Origin: Flavobacteriales bacterium
GTDB taxonomy: Bacteria > Bacteroidota > Bacteroidia > Flavobacteriales_F > PHOS-HE28
Length of the DNA stretch: 64,000 bases
NCBI GenBank assembly: GCA_016721825.1
Contig: JADKHI010000006.1
Span: 682,001-746,000 of the forward strand
Direction of reading: 5' to 3'
Part shown: in pieces, positions 49,103-57,861 of the stretch
Position numbering within the stretch: position 1 is the stretch's first letter
How the letters are laid out: each line of letters begins with the position of its first letter
Program-made: the position numbers and the translations under genes
The notes under the pieces: model-generated
The model's input: the letters and a program-made list of their open reading frames with translations, nothing else
Database searches by the model: none
What the model was told of the DNA's origin: nothing

Positions 49103-49792
49103 ATGCCCTTTCGGCCTCTGTCCGTTCTAGGCGCCCTCTGGTCGATCGCTGCTGCAACCTTGAATGTGCACGCACAAGATCCCTCGACCTGCACATGCAC
49201 GGACCGCGGTTCTGAGGTCTTTCACACACCGGATACCCTTTTCCAGGTGGTCGACGGTTTCGACGTCGCTTACTGCGGTCGTATCGATCGTTCCGTGCAA
49301 CCGTTCGTCTACAGCAACTTCACCATGTGGTGCTGCGGAGCTGTCCGCGATTCCTTGGAAGCGCGTGGTGCACCGCAGGGCTGCCACCTCTCCGTGTCAC
49401 ACGCCCAGTTCATTTTGGACGGCCTGGTATTTCTGCCCACGGGTGCGGACATGCAGCTGGTAGCGCGACCGTGTTGGCGCACGGAGCACCGGCTGGTGGT
49501 TGCGGAAGATGGAACGCCACTGGCCATTGCCGGACCCATCACCAACCTCATCGCCACCTTCCAGCGACCTACGCCCGATCAGGTCAGGCAGATACAAGCA
49601 CGCGTGGACGGCCTGAAGCACGCTTTGTATTGGACCGACCAAGCGCTTCTTGGACAGGTCTTCCTCTGCGCCTTGTTCGATGCCACATGGGCCACCCGTT
49701 TCCGGGAGCTGCGCGAGGGCTACCTCTGGGGCGGCACCAATGTGGAACTGTATGATGAGTTCCTGAAGATCCTCCATGAAAAGAGGAAGTGA
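49103..49792 (+). CDS. Secreted hypothetical protein
   Basis: 229 residues with a signal peptide (MPFRPLSVLGALWSIAAATLNVHA-Q). The mature part contains six cysteines (CTCTD, YCGR, WCCG, GCHL) in its first half, then GPITNLIATFQRPTPDQVRQIQARVDGLKHALYWTDQAL, an amphipathic helix. No family recognised. The frame upstream to 48950 overlaps the T9SS protein and is not needed. It follows that protein by eight bases and may be cotranscribed. Confidence 0.55.
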   Translation: MPFRPLSVLGALWSIAAATLNVHAQDPSTCTCTDRGSEVFHTPDTLFQVVDGFDVAYCGRIDRSVQPFVYSNFTMWCCGAVRDSLEARGAPQGCHLSVSHAQFILDGLVFLPTGADMQLVARPCWRTEHRLVVAEDGTPLAIAGPITNLIATFQRPTPDQVRQIQARVDGLKHALYWTDQALLGQVFLCALFDATWATRFRELREGYLWGGTNVELYDEFLKILHEKRK

Positions 49793-49870
49793 TGGACAGG
49801 GACCAGGATGACCAGGGTCTGTCGGTCGCAAGGCTTGCTAATGCAGCATCAACACACGGCTGGTGCTAAC

Positions 49871-49993
49871 CTAGCGGTCCGTGCTGAGGACCGCTTGGAA
49901 GGTCCCGTTGGGGGTGGTCAGTTCCACGCTGCCGTCAGCGCCATCAACGCGGAACACCTGCTTTCCCGGTGGATAGCACCCATTCCGGGCTGT
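49871..49993 (-). other. Orphan C-terminal-like reading frame
   Basis: On the minus strand a stretch reading (N)GCYPPGKQVFRVDGADGSVE then ending TFQAVLSTDR and a stop at 49871 has the look of a real C-terminal beta-strand segment, unlike a random frame. It has no start codon of its own that makes sense, and further upstream it runs antisense into the luciferase-like gene. It may be a remnant of a deleted gene. Nothing else is visible in 49793-50009. Confidence 0.2.
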
Positions 49994-50009
49994 CGGCTTC
50001 GAATGTGCG

Positions 50010-50017
50010 GACCTTCG
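50010..50017 (+). promoter_or_regulatory. Candidate -7 element of the luciferase-like gene
   Basis: GACCTTCG, seven bases before the ATG at 50025; resembles the TAnnTTCG octamers with one change. Confidence 0.3.
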
Positions 50018-50024
50018 CACCCCC

Positions 50025-51023
50025 ATGATCCCCTTCTCCATCCTCGACCTTGCGCCCATCGCGCAAGGTTCCTCCGCCACGCAGGCCTTCCGCAATTCGG
50101 TGGCGCTGGCGCAGGAAGCGGAGCGTTTGGGCTTTCGACGCTTCTGGCTGGCGGAGCACCACGGCATGGACGGCATCGCCAGCGCGGCCACGGCCGTGGT
50201 GATCGGTCATGTAGCGGGTGCAACGAAAACCATCCGCGTGGGCGCCGGTGGCGTGATGCTTCCGAACCACGCCCCGCTGGTGATCGCGGAGCAGTTCGGC
50301 ACATTGGAGAGCATGTACCCCGGACGCATCGACCTGGGGTTGGGCCGCGCACCGGGCACCGACCAGCGAACCGCAAGAGCACTACGTCGCGACCTCAACG
50401 CGAACGCCGAGCAGTTCCCTCAGGACGTTCAAGAGTTGCAGCACTACTTCACTCCCGCACAACCCGGACAAGCCATCAAGGCCGTGCCGGGTGAGGGTAC
50501 CAACGTGCCCATCTGGCTCTTGGGTTCGAGCCTCTTCAGCGCGCAACTCGCCGCGCACATGGGTCTGCCCTTCGCGTTCGCTTCCCACTTCGCGCCGGAG
50601 CACATGGCAGAGGCGATCACTGTCTACCGAGATCGTTTCCAGTCGAGCGAACAACTGGACAAGCCCTACGCCATGCTCACCGTGAACGTATTCGCTGCGG
50701 AAACGGATGCGGAGGCACAGCGCCTCTTCACCAGCATGCAGGTGCAGTTCATCAACCTCATCCGCGGGGTGCCCGGCCGCGTGCAGCCACCCATCGACGA
50801 CATCGAATCGTATTGGCGGCCGGATGAGAAGGAGTGGGTCGCGCGTGCACTCGCGCGCTCCTTCGTGGGAACGGCTGCGACCATCGAACCACAGCTGCGC
50901 GACTTCATCAGCACCTACCGACCGGATGAGCTCATGATCTCCGGGCACTTCTTCGATACCGCCGCGCGCTTGAACTCCGTGCGCATCGCTGCTGAGGTGC
51001 GTGAGCAGATGCGCGAAAGATGA
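50025..51023 (+). CDS. Luciferase-like (LLM class) flavin-dependent oxidoreductase
   Basis: 332 residues of the bacterial-luciferase family without the beta-subunit features: FSILDLAPIAQGSSATQAF at the start, LAQEAERLGFRRFWLAEHHG, and VGAGGVMLPNHAPLVIAEQFGTLESMYPGRIDLGLGRAPGTD typical of the MsnO8/LLM group. These enzymes use reduced FMN and oxygen to oxidise organic compounds; the substrate is unknown. An FMN reductase gene follows 51 bases downstream, which could provide FMNH2. The two probably form one functional unit. Confidence 0.9.
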   Translation: MIPFSILDLAPIAQGSSATQAFRNSVALAQEAERLGFRRFWLAEHHGMDGIASAATAVVIGHVAGATKTIRVGAGGVMLPNHAPLVIAEQFGTLESMYPGRIDLGLGRAPGTDQRTARALRRDLNANAEQFPQDVQELQHYFTPAQPGQAIKAVPGEGTNVPIWLLGSSLFSAQLAAHMGLPFAFASHFAPEHMAEAITVYRDRFQSSEQLDKPYAMLTVNVFAAETDAEAQRLFTSMQVQFINLIRGVPGRVQPPIDDIESYWRPDEKEWVARALARSFVGTAATIEPQLRDFISTYRPDELMISGHFFDTAARLNSVRIAAEVREQMRER

Positions 51024-51062
51024 ACGTCCACCGGTTCGGTCGGCACCCCTTCACACAAGACC

Positions 51063-51070
51063 GACCTTTG
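51063..51070 (+). promoter_or_regulatory. Candidate -7 element of the FMN reductase gene
   Basis: GACCTTTG, four bases before the ATG at 51075; matches the TAnnTTTG pattern except for the first base. Confidence 0.3.
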
Positions 51071-51074
51071 ACCC

Positions 51075-51632
51075 ATGTTCAACCTGAAGATCATTATTGC
51101 CAGCACGCGTCCCGGACGCAAAGGGCCGGCCATTGCCCAGTGGATCACCGATGTGGCCACGGCCGATGCGCGCTTTTCCGTCACCGTGCTCGACCTCGCG
51201 ACCATCAACCTGCCTTTCCTCGATGAGCCGGAACATCCCCGTTCGCAGAAGTACCAGCACCAGCACACCAAGGATTGGAGCGCTGCCATCGGAGGGGCCG
51301 ACGCCTTCATCTTCGTGATGCCGGAGTACAACCACGGCTACGTGGCACCGCTCAAGAACGCGCTGGACTTCCTGTTCCACGAATGGGCCCACAAACCCGT
51401 GGGGCTGGTGAGCTACGGCGGCGTGGCCGGTGGCACGCGTGCTGTCCAGTTGCTCAAGCCCGTGCTCGCCGGCCTGCGCATGACCACCGCAGGCGAAGTT
51501 CCCATCCCTTTCTTCGCGAAGCACCTGGACCCGAACGGCGTATTCCAGCCCAACGACGAACTGACCAAGAGCGCCGGCGGTATGCTCAACGCATTGGCCA
51601 AGTGGAGTCCGGTGCTGGCGCAGTTGCGCTAG
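51075..51632 (+). CDS. NADPH-dependent FMN reductase-like flavoprotein
   Basis: 185 residues of the flavodoxin-like FMN_red family: LKIIIASTRPGRKGPAIAQWI (phosphate-binding loop), LPFLDEPEHPRSQKYQHQHTKDW, ADAFIFVMPEYNHGYVAPLKNALDFL (flavin contact PEYNHG) and VSYGGVAGGTRAVQLLKPVL. It reduces FMN or quinones with NAD(P)H. It sits just downstream of the luciferase-like oxygenase gene and is a plausible reductase partner. Bases 51633-51768 downstream contain no recognisable gene. Confidence 0.9.
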   Translation: MFNLKIIIASTRPGRKGPAIAQWITDVATADARFSVTVLDLATINLPFLDEPEHPRSQKYQHQHTKDWSAAIGGADAFIFVMPEYNHGYVAPLKNALDFLFHEWAHKPVGLVSYGGVAGGTRAVQLLKPVLAGLRMTTAGEVPIPFFAKHLDPNGVFQPNDELTKSAGGMLNALAKWSPVLAQLR

Positions 51633-51768
51633 AAGCCCAACCTCTGAGGCAGCGCATTGGCGATACCCAGCACTATGTAGAGCTACCCGTCTCTAGGTCT
51701 CTGCAGGGTCTTCGGTCATTCGCCCCTTGCGGCAGAAGCACCAAAGCATGCGATCAATGCCATCCACA

Positions 51769-52632
51769 TCAGGCCACTTGGCTCTGAATATCCACCAGGT
51801 CGCGTGTAACGCCTTCGGTAATGAAGGCCAGAACATCCGAGGCGATCTGCTCCTTGTCCGTAGCCAGGAGCCCATGCGCCGCGCCTTGGTACTCGACCAG
51901 TTTGCTGCCGGGAATGCCCTTGTGGGCTTCGCGACCGGTGGGATCGATGGGCACTGTTTTATCCGCTGTGCCATGGAGGATGAGCGTGGGCACGGTGAAG
52001 CTCTTCAGGTCCGGGCGGAAGTCCGTTGTGGCGAACGCAGCGGCACAATCCAGCGTGGCTTTCAGGCCGCCTTGCATCGCCATGTGGTTGGACCAGTGCA
52101 GCACCTCTTCGCTCACCGGTTTCTCCAGCAGGCCCACACCGTAGAAATCCTTGAAGAAGCCCGCCCAGAAATGCGGCCTGTCCTTCAGGATGCTTTCGGC
52201 CATCCCGTCGAAGACCTTCTGCTCCACACCGTGCGGATTGGTATCCGTCTTCAGCATGTACGGCACCACACTGCTGATGAGGACCGCTTGTGAAACGCGC
52301 GAGCTGCCATGGCGGCTCAGGTAGCGCGCTACTTCCCCGCCCCCCATGCTGAAGCCGATGAGGGTCGCATCGTTCAGGTCCAATTCGTTCATCACATCCG
52401 CGAGGTCGTCGCCAAGTGTGTCGTACTCATAACCAGCATACGGTTGTTCGCTGCGACCGAAGCCGCGGCGATCATAGCTGATCGCACGCATGCCTGCCTT
52501 GGTGATGGCGAGCGCCAGGTCATCGAAGGTGTCCGCTGACAATGGCCACCCGTGCAACAGCACCACCGGCCGGCCGGTACCATGGTCCTTCACATACAGA
52601 TTCACATCGTCGCGGGTCTTGATCGTGCACAT
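51769..52632 (-). CDS. Alpha/beta hydrolase (non-heme chloroperoxidase type)
   Basis: 287 residues with the alpha/beta-hydrolase motifs: VVLLHGWPLSADTFDD (oxyanion HG), YDRRGFGRSEQP, the nucleophile elbow GFSMGGGEVARYL (Ser95), the acid in GTADKTVPID and the His in YQGAAHGLLATDK. The sequence most resembles the chloroperoxidase/esterase group. The frame is open for another 800 bases upstream, but the start at 52632 (MCTIKTRDDVNLYV) begins exactly at the first strand. Substrate unknown. Confidence 0.9.
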   Translation of the reverse strand: MCTIKTRDDVNLYVKDHGTGRPVVLLHGWPLSADTFDDLALAITKAGMRAISYDRRGFGRSEQPYAGYEYDTLGDDLADVMNELDLNDATLIGFSMGGGEVARYLSRHGSSRVSQAVLISSVVPYMLKTDTNPHGVEQKVFDGMAESILKDRPHFWAGFFKDFYGVGLLEKPVSEEVLHWSNHMAMQGGLKATLDCAAAFATTDFRPDLKSFTVPTLILHGTADKTVPIDPTGREAHKGIPGSKLVEYQGAAHGLLATDKEQIASDVLAFITEGVTRDLVDIQSQVA

Positions 52633-52868
52633 GGCCAGAGGTGTTTTCCGGATCGGGTCAAAGCCCGTGCCTGCGCAAGCGAGCACCGTTGTTCGCCTGT
52701 GGCCGGGAAGGGCAAGGGTTCGAAGACCGCGCCAGTGAACGGATGCACGACCGCATGGTGCGGCACCGATCGCCAAGCCTTCGTGTGCGCAATGTGGGAG
52801 CTGGAACGGCGTGGGCAGTGCGCACCCCACCGGTGGGCATTGAACCCACATGGCCGAACAGGTATAGG

Positions 52869-52899
52869 CTTGAGCGGAACGGCCGCTCAGGCGCTCAAG
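52869..52899 (-). terminator. Hairpin spanning the alcohol dehydrogenase stop
   Basis: CTTGAGCG (52869-52876) pairs with CGCTCAAG (52892-52899); within it GAGCGG (52872-52877) can alternatively pair with CCGCTC (52883-52888). The ADH stop (52887-52889) lies inside. The remaining region 52633-52868 shows no coding signal. Confidence 0.4.
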
Positions 52900-53942
52900 G
52901 TGGCCATGTCGATGACGAAACGGTAGTGCACATCCTGCTTCACCACGCGTTCCCAAGCCTCGTTCACCTGGTCCATGCGGATCATTTCGATCTCGGGCAG
53001 GATCTTGTGTTCGGCGCAGAAGTCGAGCATCTCCTGTGTTTCGCGGATGCCACCGATGCCCGACCCGGCGAAGCTGCGCCGCTGCGAGATGATGCTGAAG
53101 GCGGCCACCGGCAAGGGCTGCTCCGGCGCACCCACCAGCGTGAGCGTGCCGTTGAGCTTCAGCAGCTTCAGGTAACTGTTGATGTCGTGCTGTGCGGAAA
53201 CGCAATCGAGGATGAAGTCGAAGGTTCCGGAATGCGGCTTCATCGCGGCGGCATCGGTGGAGACGACCACTTCGTTGGCGCCGAGCTTCAAGCCGTCCTC
53301 CACCTTCTTCGGCGATGTGGTGAACAGCACGACATGCGCGCCCATGGCATGAGCCAGTTTCACACCCATGTGGCCGAGACCGCCAAGACCCACGATGCCC
53401 ACCTTCATGCCGGGCCCCACCTTCCAATGGCGCAGCGGCGAGTAGGTGGTGATGCCGGCGCAGAGCAAGGGTGCAGCGGCAGCCAGGTCCATGCCTTCGG
53501 GTATGCGCAACACAAAGCCTTGGTCCACCACGATGCTGGAGGAATAGCCACCCAGGGTGTGGCCACCGGTATGCTTGTCGGCACTGTTGTAGGTGCCGGT
53601 GCTACCGCCAGTGCAATACTGTTCCAAGCCCGCCTGGCAGTTGATGCAGGTGCGGCAACTGTCCACCAAGCAGCCCACACCCACGTGCTGGCCGACCTTG
53701 AACTGGCTGACCTCAGCCCCCACACGCGTCACATGACCCACGATCTCGTGACCCGGAACGCAGGGATACTTCGCCGGACCCCATTCGCTGCGCGCAGTGT
53801 GGATGTCGCTGTGGCACACGCCGCAGAACTGGATGTCGATCTCAACGTCGGTAGGGCCGGGCTCGCGGCGCTGGATGGGGGTGAAGGTGAGCGGCGTAGT
53901 TGCGCTGTGCGCGGCGAAGGCTTTTGCGGGGTTCAGGGTCAT
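52887..53942 (-). CDS. Zinc-dependent NAD(P) alcohol dehydrogenase (CAD/YahK type)
   Basis: 351 residues with the catalytic zinc ligands (FCGVCHSDIHTARSEWG...PCVPGHEIVGHV), the structural zinc cysteines SCRTCINCQAGLEQYC, the GLGGLGHMGVKLAHAMG Rossmann motif and the C-terminal block EMIRMDQVNEAWERVVKQDVHYRFVID. This pattern is of cinnamyl-alcohol-dehydrogenase-like enzymes that reduce aldehydes. The frame is open upstream, but the ATG at 53942 matches the usual N-terminus. TCCCTTTG, a promoter-like octamer, lies just upstream on the minus strand. Confidence 0.93.
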   Translation of the reverse strand: MTLNPAKAFAAHSATTPLTFTPIQRREPGPTDVEIDIQFCGVCHSDIHTARSEWGPAKYPCVPGHEIVGHVTRVGAEVSQFKVGQHVGVGCLVDSCRTCINCQAGLEQYCTGGSTGTYNSADKHTGGHTLGGYSSSIVVDQGFVLRIPEGMDLAAAAPLLCAGITTYSPLRHWKVGPGMKVGIVGLGGLGHMGVKLAHAMGAHVVLFTTSPKKVEDGLKLGANEVVVSTDAAAMKPHSGTFDFILDCVSAQHDINSYLKLLKLNGTLTLVGAPEQPLPVAAFSIISQRRSFAGSGIGGIRETQEMLDFCAEHKILPEIEMIRMDQVNEAWERVVKQDVHYRFVIDMATLSA

Positions 53943-54113
53943 GGCGCAAAGGGACGACATCCGGAGCGCTTCCCGACTTGCGGATCGTACTTGCCAAAGG
54001 TGCCGCCTATGAACAGCATGTAACGGGCGCAAGCACCCGAACCGAGGCTTAGTAAGCGGCACGGTCACATCCTGCACCACGGCCCGCGCCACTGAAGAGA
54101 TCCCTGGACCGCC

Positions 54114-55715
54114 TTACTCCACGAAGAAACGGAAGGACTGAGCGCGGATCGCACCGGAGGGTAAGATCACGCTGGCGATGTACAAGCCAGGACCCAGACC
54201 GCTCACATCCACCGACCGGTCACTTCCCGAACCGCCCACGGGTTTCTCGGCGAGACAGAGCCGGCCGGCCGCATCATGCACCCTGACGGCAGTGGCAGCC
54301 TCCGCCGAACGCAAGTGCACACGACCTCCCTGGCCATCGTACCACAGCGTCGGTAGCCCGACCGTTCGTTCAACACCGGTGCTGACGCAGAGCTGCGTCA
54401 TGTCCAGCTTCCAAAGGTCGTTCGCCACGAACGGTGTGAAGCCGCCGAAGTGATAGACCACGCTGTCGCCTTTGGCCACGGCCACACTGCCGAAGCGACC
54501 ACCGGGCGTGTTGGTGGGTGCAGCGACACCCAAGGTCCCATGATCGCTCGTTTCGTTCAGCATCCCGCTCCCCCATAACCATGTCCATTCCTCCACCACG
54601 GGGTCATAGCGCCAAACATCCTCATAGGGCTGATTCCCCGGCGTGCCGTTCCGATAGCCTCCGCCATAGAGGTAGAATCTTCCGACGCTGTCCTTCCAAT
54701 TCGCGGTGGCCTCGAACATCGCCGGCGGGTTCGCACCCATCCCCGATGAGCACTGCCCCGTGAAACTGCCCAAGTCCGCCAACGTCGTTGGCCCTCCCTT
54801 CCATGTCCACAACAAGGTCATGGGGTCGAACATCCACAGGTCGTTGCTCGGCAGGTTCTGACCGTGGGTCATGCCACCGAACAACCAGAACCTGTTGTTG
54901 GCATCGGTCCAATGGGTCCAGGAACAACGCTTGCCTGGTGTGTTCGTAGCGCTGGGCACGTTGAGCGTGCCGTAACTGACCGGACCACCGGGAGCCCCGC
55001 TTACGCCCTGCATCCAGGTCCACTGGTCGCTCAGTGGATCATAGCGCCACATATCGCTGTAGGTGTAGAACGGATAGCGCTCACCACCGAACATCCAAAA
55101 GCTGCCATCGGAGCCCACCCAGGTTCCAATGATCTCCGAACGACACGGTGGTTCATTCGACGGATCAGCTACTCCGATGATCCCATACGAGCCGGTCGAG
55201 AGCCCTGTGCTATCCCCGTGCATCCAGGTCCACGACCCATTGGTCATCTCATACTTCCAGAGGTCGTTGTACTCATCCCCACTCTGTCCTCCGAACAACC
55301 AGAGGTCGCCGACCGCGTCGCACCACATCGCAGGGGCATAGCCACGTCCGCGCGGTAAGTTGTCCGGCGACGACATCCCTTTGATGCCGTAGTGACCGGC
55401 CCACGAAAGCCCTTGGCCCCCACCCATCCATGCCCATTGTTCGAGCGTTGGATCGAAACACCACAGGTCATTGCTGCCACCACCGAGCTTGCCCCCGAAC
55501 AGCCACAGCCGACCATTGAGGTCCACGCATTGCCCTGGGGCATAGATCGCACCGGGCACGACCGCCGGATCGAACACACCCTTGGTTCCGAACACGGGGG
55601 CCGCGTTGCTCAGGTCACTTCCGCCGATCCACGTCCATTGCGCAGGTACCTGGAGCGCAACGCACAGGAGGACCACCGCGCAACTCGTTCGCTCGTTCAT
55701 GGTTTGTGCTTTCAT
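54114..55715 (-). CDS. Kelch-repeat secreted protein with T9SS tail
   Basis: 533 residues: a signal peptide (MKAQTMNERTSCAVVLLCVALQVPA-Q; the methionine at residue 6 is an alternative start), then kelch-like blades with the repeated GRLWLFGGxxxxxxNDLWCFDPxxxQWxWM pattern (NDLWKYEMTNGSWTW, SDMWRYDPLSDQWTW, NDLWMFDPMTLLWTW, EDVWRYDPVVEEWTW), and a C-terminal type A T9SS domain (LRSAEAATAVRVHDAAGRL to AQSFRFFVE). It should be exported to the cell surface. A minus-strand octamer TACATTCA at 55734-55727 supports the start. Confidence 0.85.
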   Translation of the reverse strand: MKAQTMNERTSCAVVLLCVALQVPAQWTWIGGSDLSNAAPVFGTKGVFDPAVVPGAIYAPGQCVDLNGRLWLFGGKLGGGSNDLWCFDPTLEQWAWMGGGQGLSWAGHYGIKGMSSPDNLPRGRGYAPAMWCDAVGDLWLFGGQSGDEYNDLWKYEMTNGSWTWMHGDSTGLSTGSYGIIGVADPSNEPPCRSEIIGTWVGSDGSFWMFGGERYPFYTYSDMWRYDPLSDQWTWMQGVSGAPGGPVSYGTLNVPSATNTPGKRCSWTHWTDANNRFWLFGGMTHGQNLPSNDLWMFDPMTLLWTWKGGPTTLADLGSFTGQCSSGMGANPPAMFEATANWKDSVGRFYLYGGGYRNGTPGNQPYEDVWRYDPVVEEWTWLWGSGMLNETSDHGTLGVAAPTNTPGGRFGSVAVAKGDSVVYHFGGFTPFVANDLWKLDMTQLCVSTGVERTVGLPTLWYDGQGGRVHLRSAEAATAVRVHDAAGRLCLAEKPVGGSGSDRSVDVSGLGPGLYIASVILPSGAIRAQSFRFFVE

Positions 55716-55726
55716 GGGATGGACGT

Positions 55727-55734
55727 TGAATGTA
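55727..55734 (-). promoter_or_regulatory. Candidate -7 element of the kelch-repeat gene
   Basis: TACATTCA on the minus strand, 11 bases before the ATG at 55715. Confidence 0.4.
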
Positions 55735-55914
55735 GCTTCAGGTTGCCATCTGACGCCATGCGTGAGCGTATCACATGCATGCATCACCACCCCAGTTCCT
55801 CGTGGGCTGCTCCCGTGCGCTCACGTGGGTGAGCGTGCCTTTGAGCTTCAGCAGATCCGGGAAACTGCTGATCCAGCGTACAAGGATCGCGCAACACGTG
55901 CGGTCGAGCGGACG

Positions 55915-56142
55915 CTATGACCTGGGAAGCTCCGCTTGGCCGATCAATGTGCGTAGATCATCCGCGAGACGGGCGTGCAAGGAAAAGAGCGACGTATCGT
56001 CGATCCCCACGCCGCATGGATCCATGTCCTCCCCCATCATCATCTCCATCGAGAGGCACGCATGGCTGACAAGCACTTCTGCGGCTGCGTTCAGTCTTTC
56101 CTGAGCAGCCCGGGACGGGTGTATGGGATGAATGATCTCCAT
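55915..56142 (-). CDS. Small hypothetical protein (75 aa)
   Basis: MEIIHPIHPSRAAQERLNAAAEVLVS, then MMMGEDMDPCGVGIDDTSLFSLHARLADDLRTLIGQAELPRS: two amphipathic helices joined by an acidic, methionine-rich loop. An ATG seven codons upstream (56163) would overlap the stop of the preceding minus-strand small gene. Tentative; it probably forms an operon with the 67-residue gene. Confidence 0.4.
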   Translation of the reverse strand: MEIIHPIHPSRAAQERLNAAAEVLVSHACLSMEMMMGEDMDPCGVGIDDTSLFSLHARLADDLRTLIGQAELPRS

Positions 56143-56153
56143 CGGTGTAAGCT

Positions 56154-56357
56154 TTAGGCCCATACCTCCATCACGAGCACCATCAAGCCGCCTACAGCAC
56201 CAACCATGGCGAGCAGGCCGAGGTCGAAGTAGCGGATGTAGTCCTCCCCGAAGTGTGACGCAAAATCCTCGATCCGATCCATGTCGATCGAACGCTGCCA
56301 CTGGTGCAGCCGGTTCAACGGAAGGTGCAGGGAGCTGCGGGAGAATAAGCTGCTCAT
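56154..56357 (-). CDS. Small membrane protein (67 aa)
   Basis: MSSLFSRSSLHLPLNRLHQW at the start, a soluble helix RIEDFASHFGEDYIRYFD, and a C-terminal hydrophobic helix LGLLAMVGAVGGLMVLVMEVWA. It looks like a tail-anchored small membrane protein. An ATG 17 codons upstream (56408) is less attractive. No family recognised; ends 12 bases before the following small gene. Confidence 0.4.
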   Translation of the reverse strand: MSSLFSRSSLHLPLNRLHQWQRSIDMDRIEDFASHFGEDYIRYFDLGLLAMVGAVGGLMVLVMEVWA

Positions 56358-56583
56358 GGTGGCAGGGTTTGCAGGAGATGCTGCACATGCCGTGCGCGGA
56401 TGCGCCACCTGCAGGACGGATCGACCCCAAGTCCTTGACCAGCCGGGCGTTCACGAGTTCTCAACCCTCCCCTCACGACCATGCGCTACAGGAGCAGTGT
56501 GGAGGGAATACCTCGGTCGCGCAGGTGGTTGGGAGATGGAATACCCGGTCCGAGCGGGCTCATGGCCTTTGTGCCAATACCTT

Positions 56584-56607
56584 TTAACGATCCTTGTACT
56601 TCGTTAA
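56584..56607. promoter_or_regulatory. Inverted repeat TTAACGA/TCGTTAA upstream of the propeller lipoprotein gene
   Basis: TTAACGA (56584-56590) pairs with TCGTTAA (56601-56607). The first arm continues CTTTTAACGA, also found at 20407-20416. It could be a regulator site or a terminator of the preceding minus-strand small genes' region. Confidence 0.3.
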
Positions 56608-56630
56608 GATCCAACGGGGATTGACGCTTC

Positions 56631-56638
56631 TACCTTGG
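56631..56638 (+). promoter_or_regulatory. Candidate -7 element of the propeller lipoprotein gene
   Basis: TACCTTGG overlaps an in-frame TTG (56635) that could be taken as a start; if it is the promoter, translation must begin downstream at 56671. Confidence 0.4.
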
Positions 56639-56670
56639 AACCGGAACCGAGCTCCCGAACATCCCTTCCC

Positions 56671-57768
56671 TTGACCACCGCGCCTCCCCTGATCATCGGC
56701 TTGCTGCTCATGGCCGCCTGTAACGCGCAGGTACCAACATCCATCGACACCCAGGCGACGACCGGAGCATCGTCGACAATGGTGCTGGCCCCTGACACCA
56801 CGCAGATCGATGCTTATGTAGTGGCGGCCTTCGAGGACAGCAAGGGAAACCTGTGGTTCGGCACCAATGGACAAGGCGTAGCGCGTTGGGATGGCACCTC
56901 GCTCAGTTTCCTGTCCATCCCCCAAGGCCTCATTGGCGATGTGGTCACCGGTATCGGTGAAGACGGTGAGGGCTACCTCTGGTTCGGCACGCATGACGGG
57001 ACTTCCCGTTACGATGGATCCAAATTCACCGGCTTCGGTCCTGCGGAAGGCTTGACCGGTGCCGGCTGCAAGGTGTTGGTGGACCGCAACGGGAGCGTAT
57101 GGGTCGGCACAAGCGATGGAGTTTTCCGCTTTAATGGCAAGCGCTTCATCGCGTTCGCGCTTCCGACGCCAGTGATCGATGCACCGAGCTTCAAGATGGT
57201 TCCCGGCAAGGTGTGGGACCTGTTCGAGGACAGCAAGGGGAACATCTGGTTCGGGCGTGATGGGTACGGTGCGTGTAAGTATGATCCTTCGGCTGCGCTC
57301 AGGACAGGTGGCGCCACCTTCACGCACTTCACCAAGAAGGATGGCCTGTGCAGCAACAACGTCGCCAGCATCGTGGAGGACGCACAGGGGAACATCTGGT
57401 TCGGATCGATCACCTCCGACTTTCCGCCGATCAATGAGGGTGGTGTCGCTCGCTATGATGGCAAGACATTCACACAGTTCCCCGAAGAGAAAGGCCTTAC
57501 CGCGAACGACATCTACAACCTCTATGCGGACCGCGCAGGGAACATCTGGATCGGTGCGATCCGCGTAGGCGCCTGCCGCTTTGATGGCAAGACGTTCACC
57601 CTCTTCGACAAGACCGACCGGCCGGACCTGACGAAGTACTTCGCCATCCAAGCGTTCGTGGAGGACCGGCACGGAACCTTGTGGTTCGGATTCAGCGGTG
57701 GGCTCTTCATGTTCAACGGAAGCTCCTTTGTGAACGTGACAAGGGGTGGGCCGTGGAACAGCCCGTGA
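56671..57768 (+). CDS. Two-component-regulator propeller lipoprotein
   Basis: 365 residues from a TTG start (MTTAPPLIIGLLLMAAC), giving a lipoprotein signal with the cysteine at residue 17. It continues with seven or so propeller blades of the reg_prop type: AFEDSKGNLWFGTNGQGVARWDG, IGEDGEGYLWFGTHDGTSRYDG, LVDRNGSVWVGTSDGVFRFNG, LFEDSKGNIWFGRDGYG and similar. In hybrid two-component sensors such blades form the periplasmic sensor, but here no kinase follows, so it is a stand-alone surface lipoprotein. An upstream TTG at 56635 would include 12 more residues and lies within the promoter-like element. Confidence 0.8.
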   Translation: MTTAPPLIIGLLLMAACNAQVPTSIDTQATTGASSTMVLAPDTTQIDAYVVAAFEDSKGNLWFGTNGQGVARWDGTSLSFLSIPQGLIGDVVTGIGEDGEGYLWFGTHDGTSRYDGSKFTGFGPAEGLTGAGCKVLVDRNGSVWVGTSDGVFRFNGKRFIAFALPTPVIDAPSFKMVPGKVWDLFEDSKGNIWFGRDGYGACKYDPSAALRTGGATFTHFTKKDGLCSNNVASIVEDAQGNIWFGSITSDFPPINEGGVARYDGKTFTQFPEEKGLTANDIYNLYADRAGNIWIGAIRVGACRFDGKTFTLFDKTDRPDLTKYFAIQAFVEDRHGTLWFGFSGGLFMFNGSSFVNVTRGGPWNSP

Positions 57769-57861
57769 TCGAAGGGATCCCCTTTGCATCGCTTCCGCCT
57801 GCCGAGGCAGTGCTGAACTCAGCGCACGACCGGTCACCGGTCTTCGAGGGGACGCACAAGG

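Noticed and set aside
52826..52870. tRNA T-arm-like sequence on the minus strand (GTGGG-TTCAATG-CCCAC)
   Set aside because: No matching acceptor stem, D arm or anticodon arm could be placed around it.
52633..53427. N-terminal extension of the hydrolase gene across the alcohol dehydrogenase
   Set aside because: Antisense to the zinc dehydrogenase, low-complexity arginine-rich, and the hydrolase fold starts at 52632.
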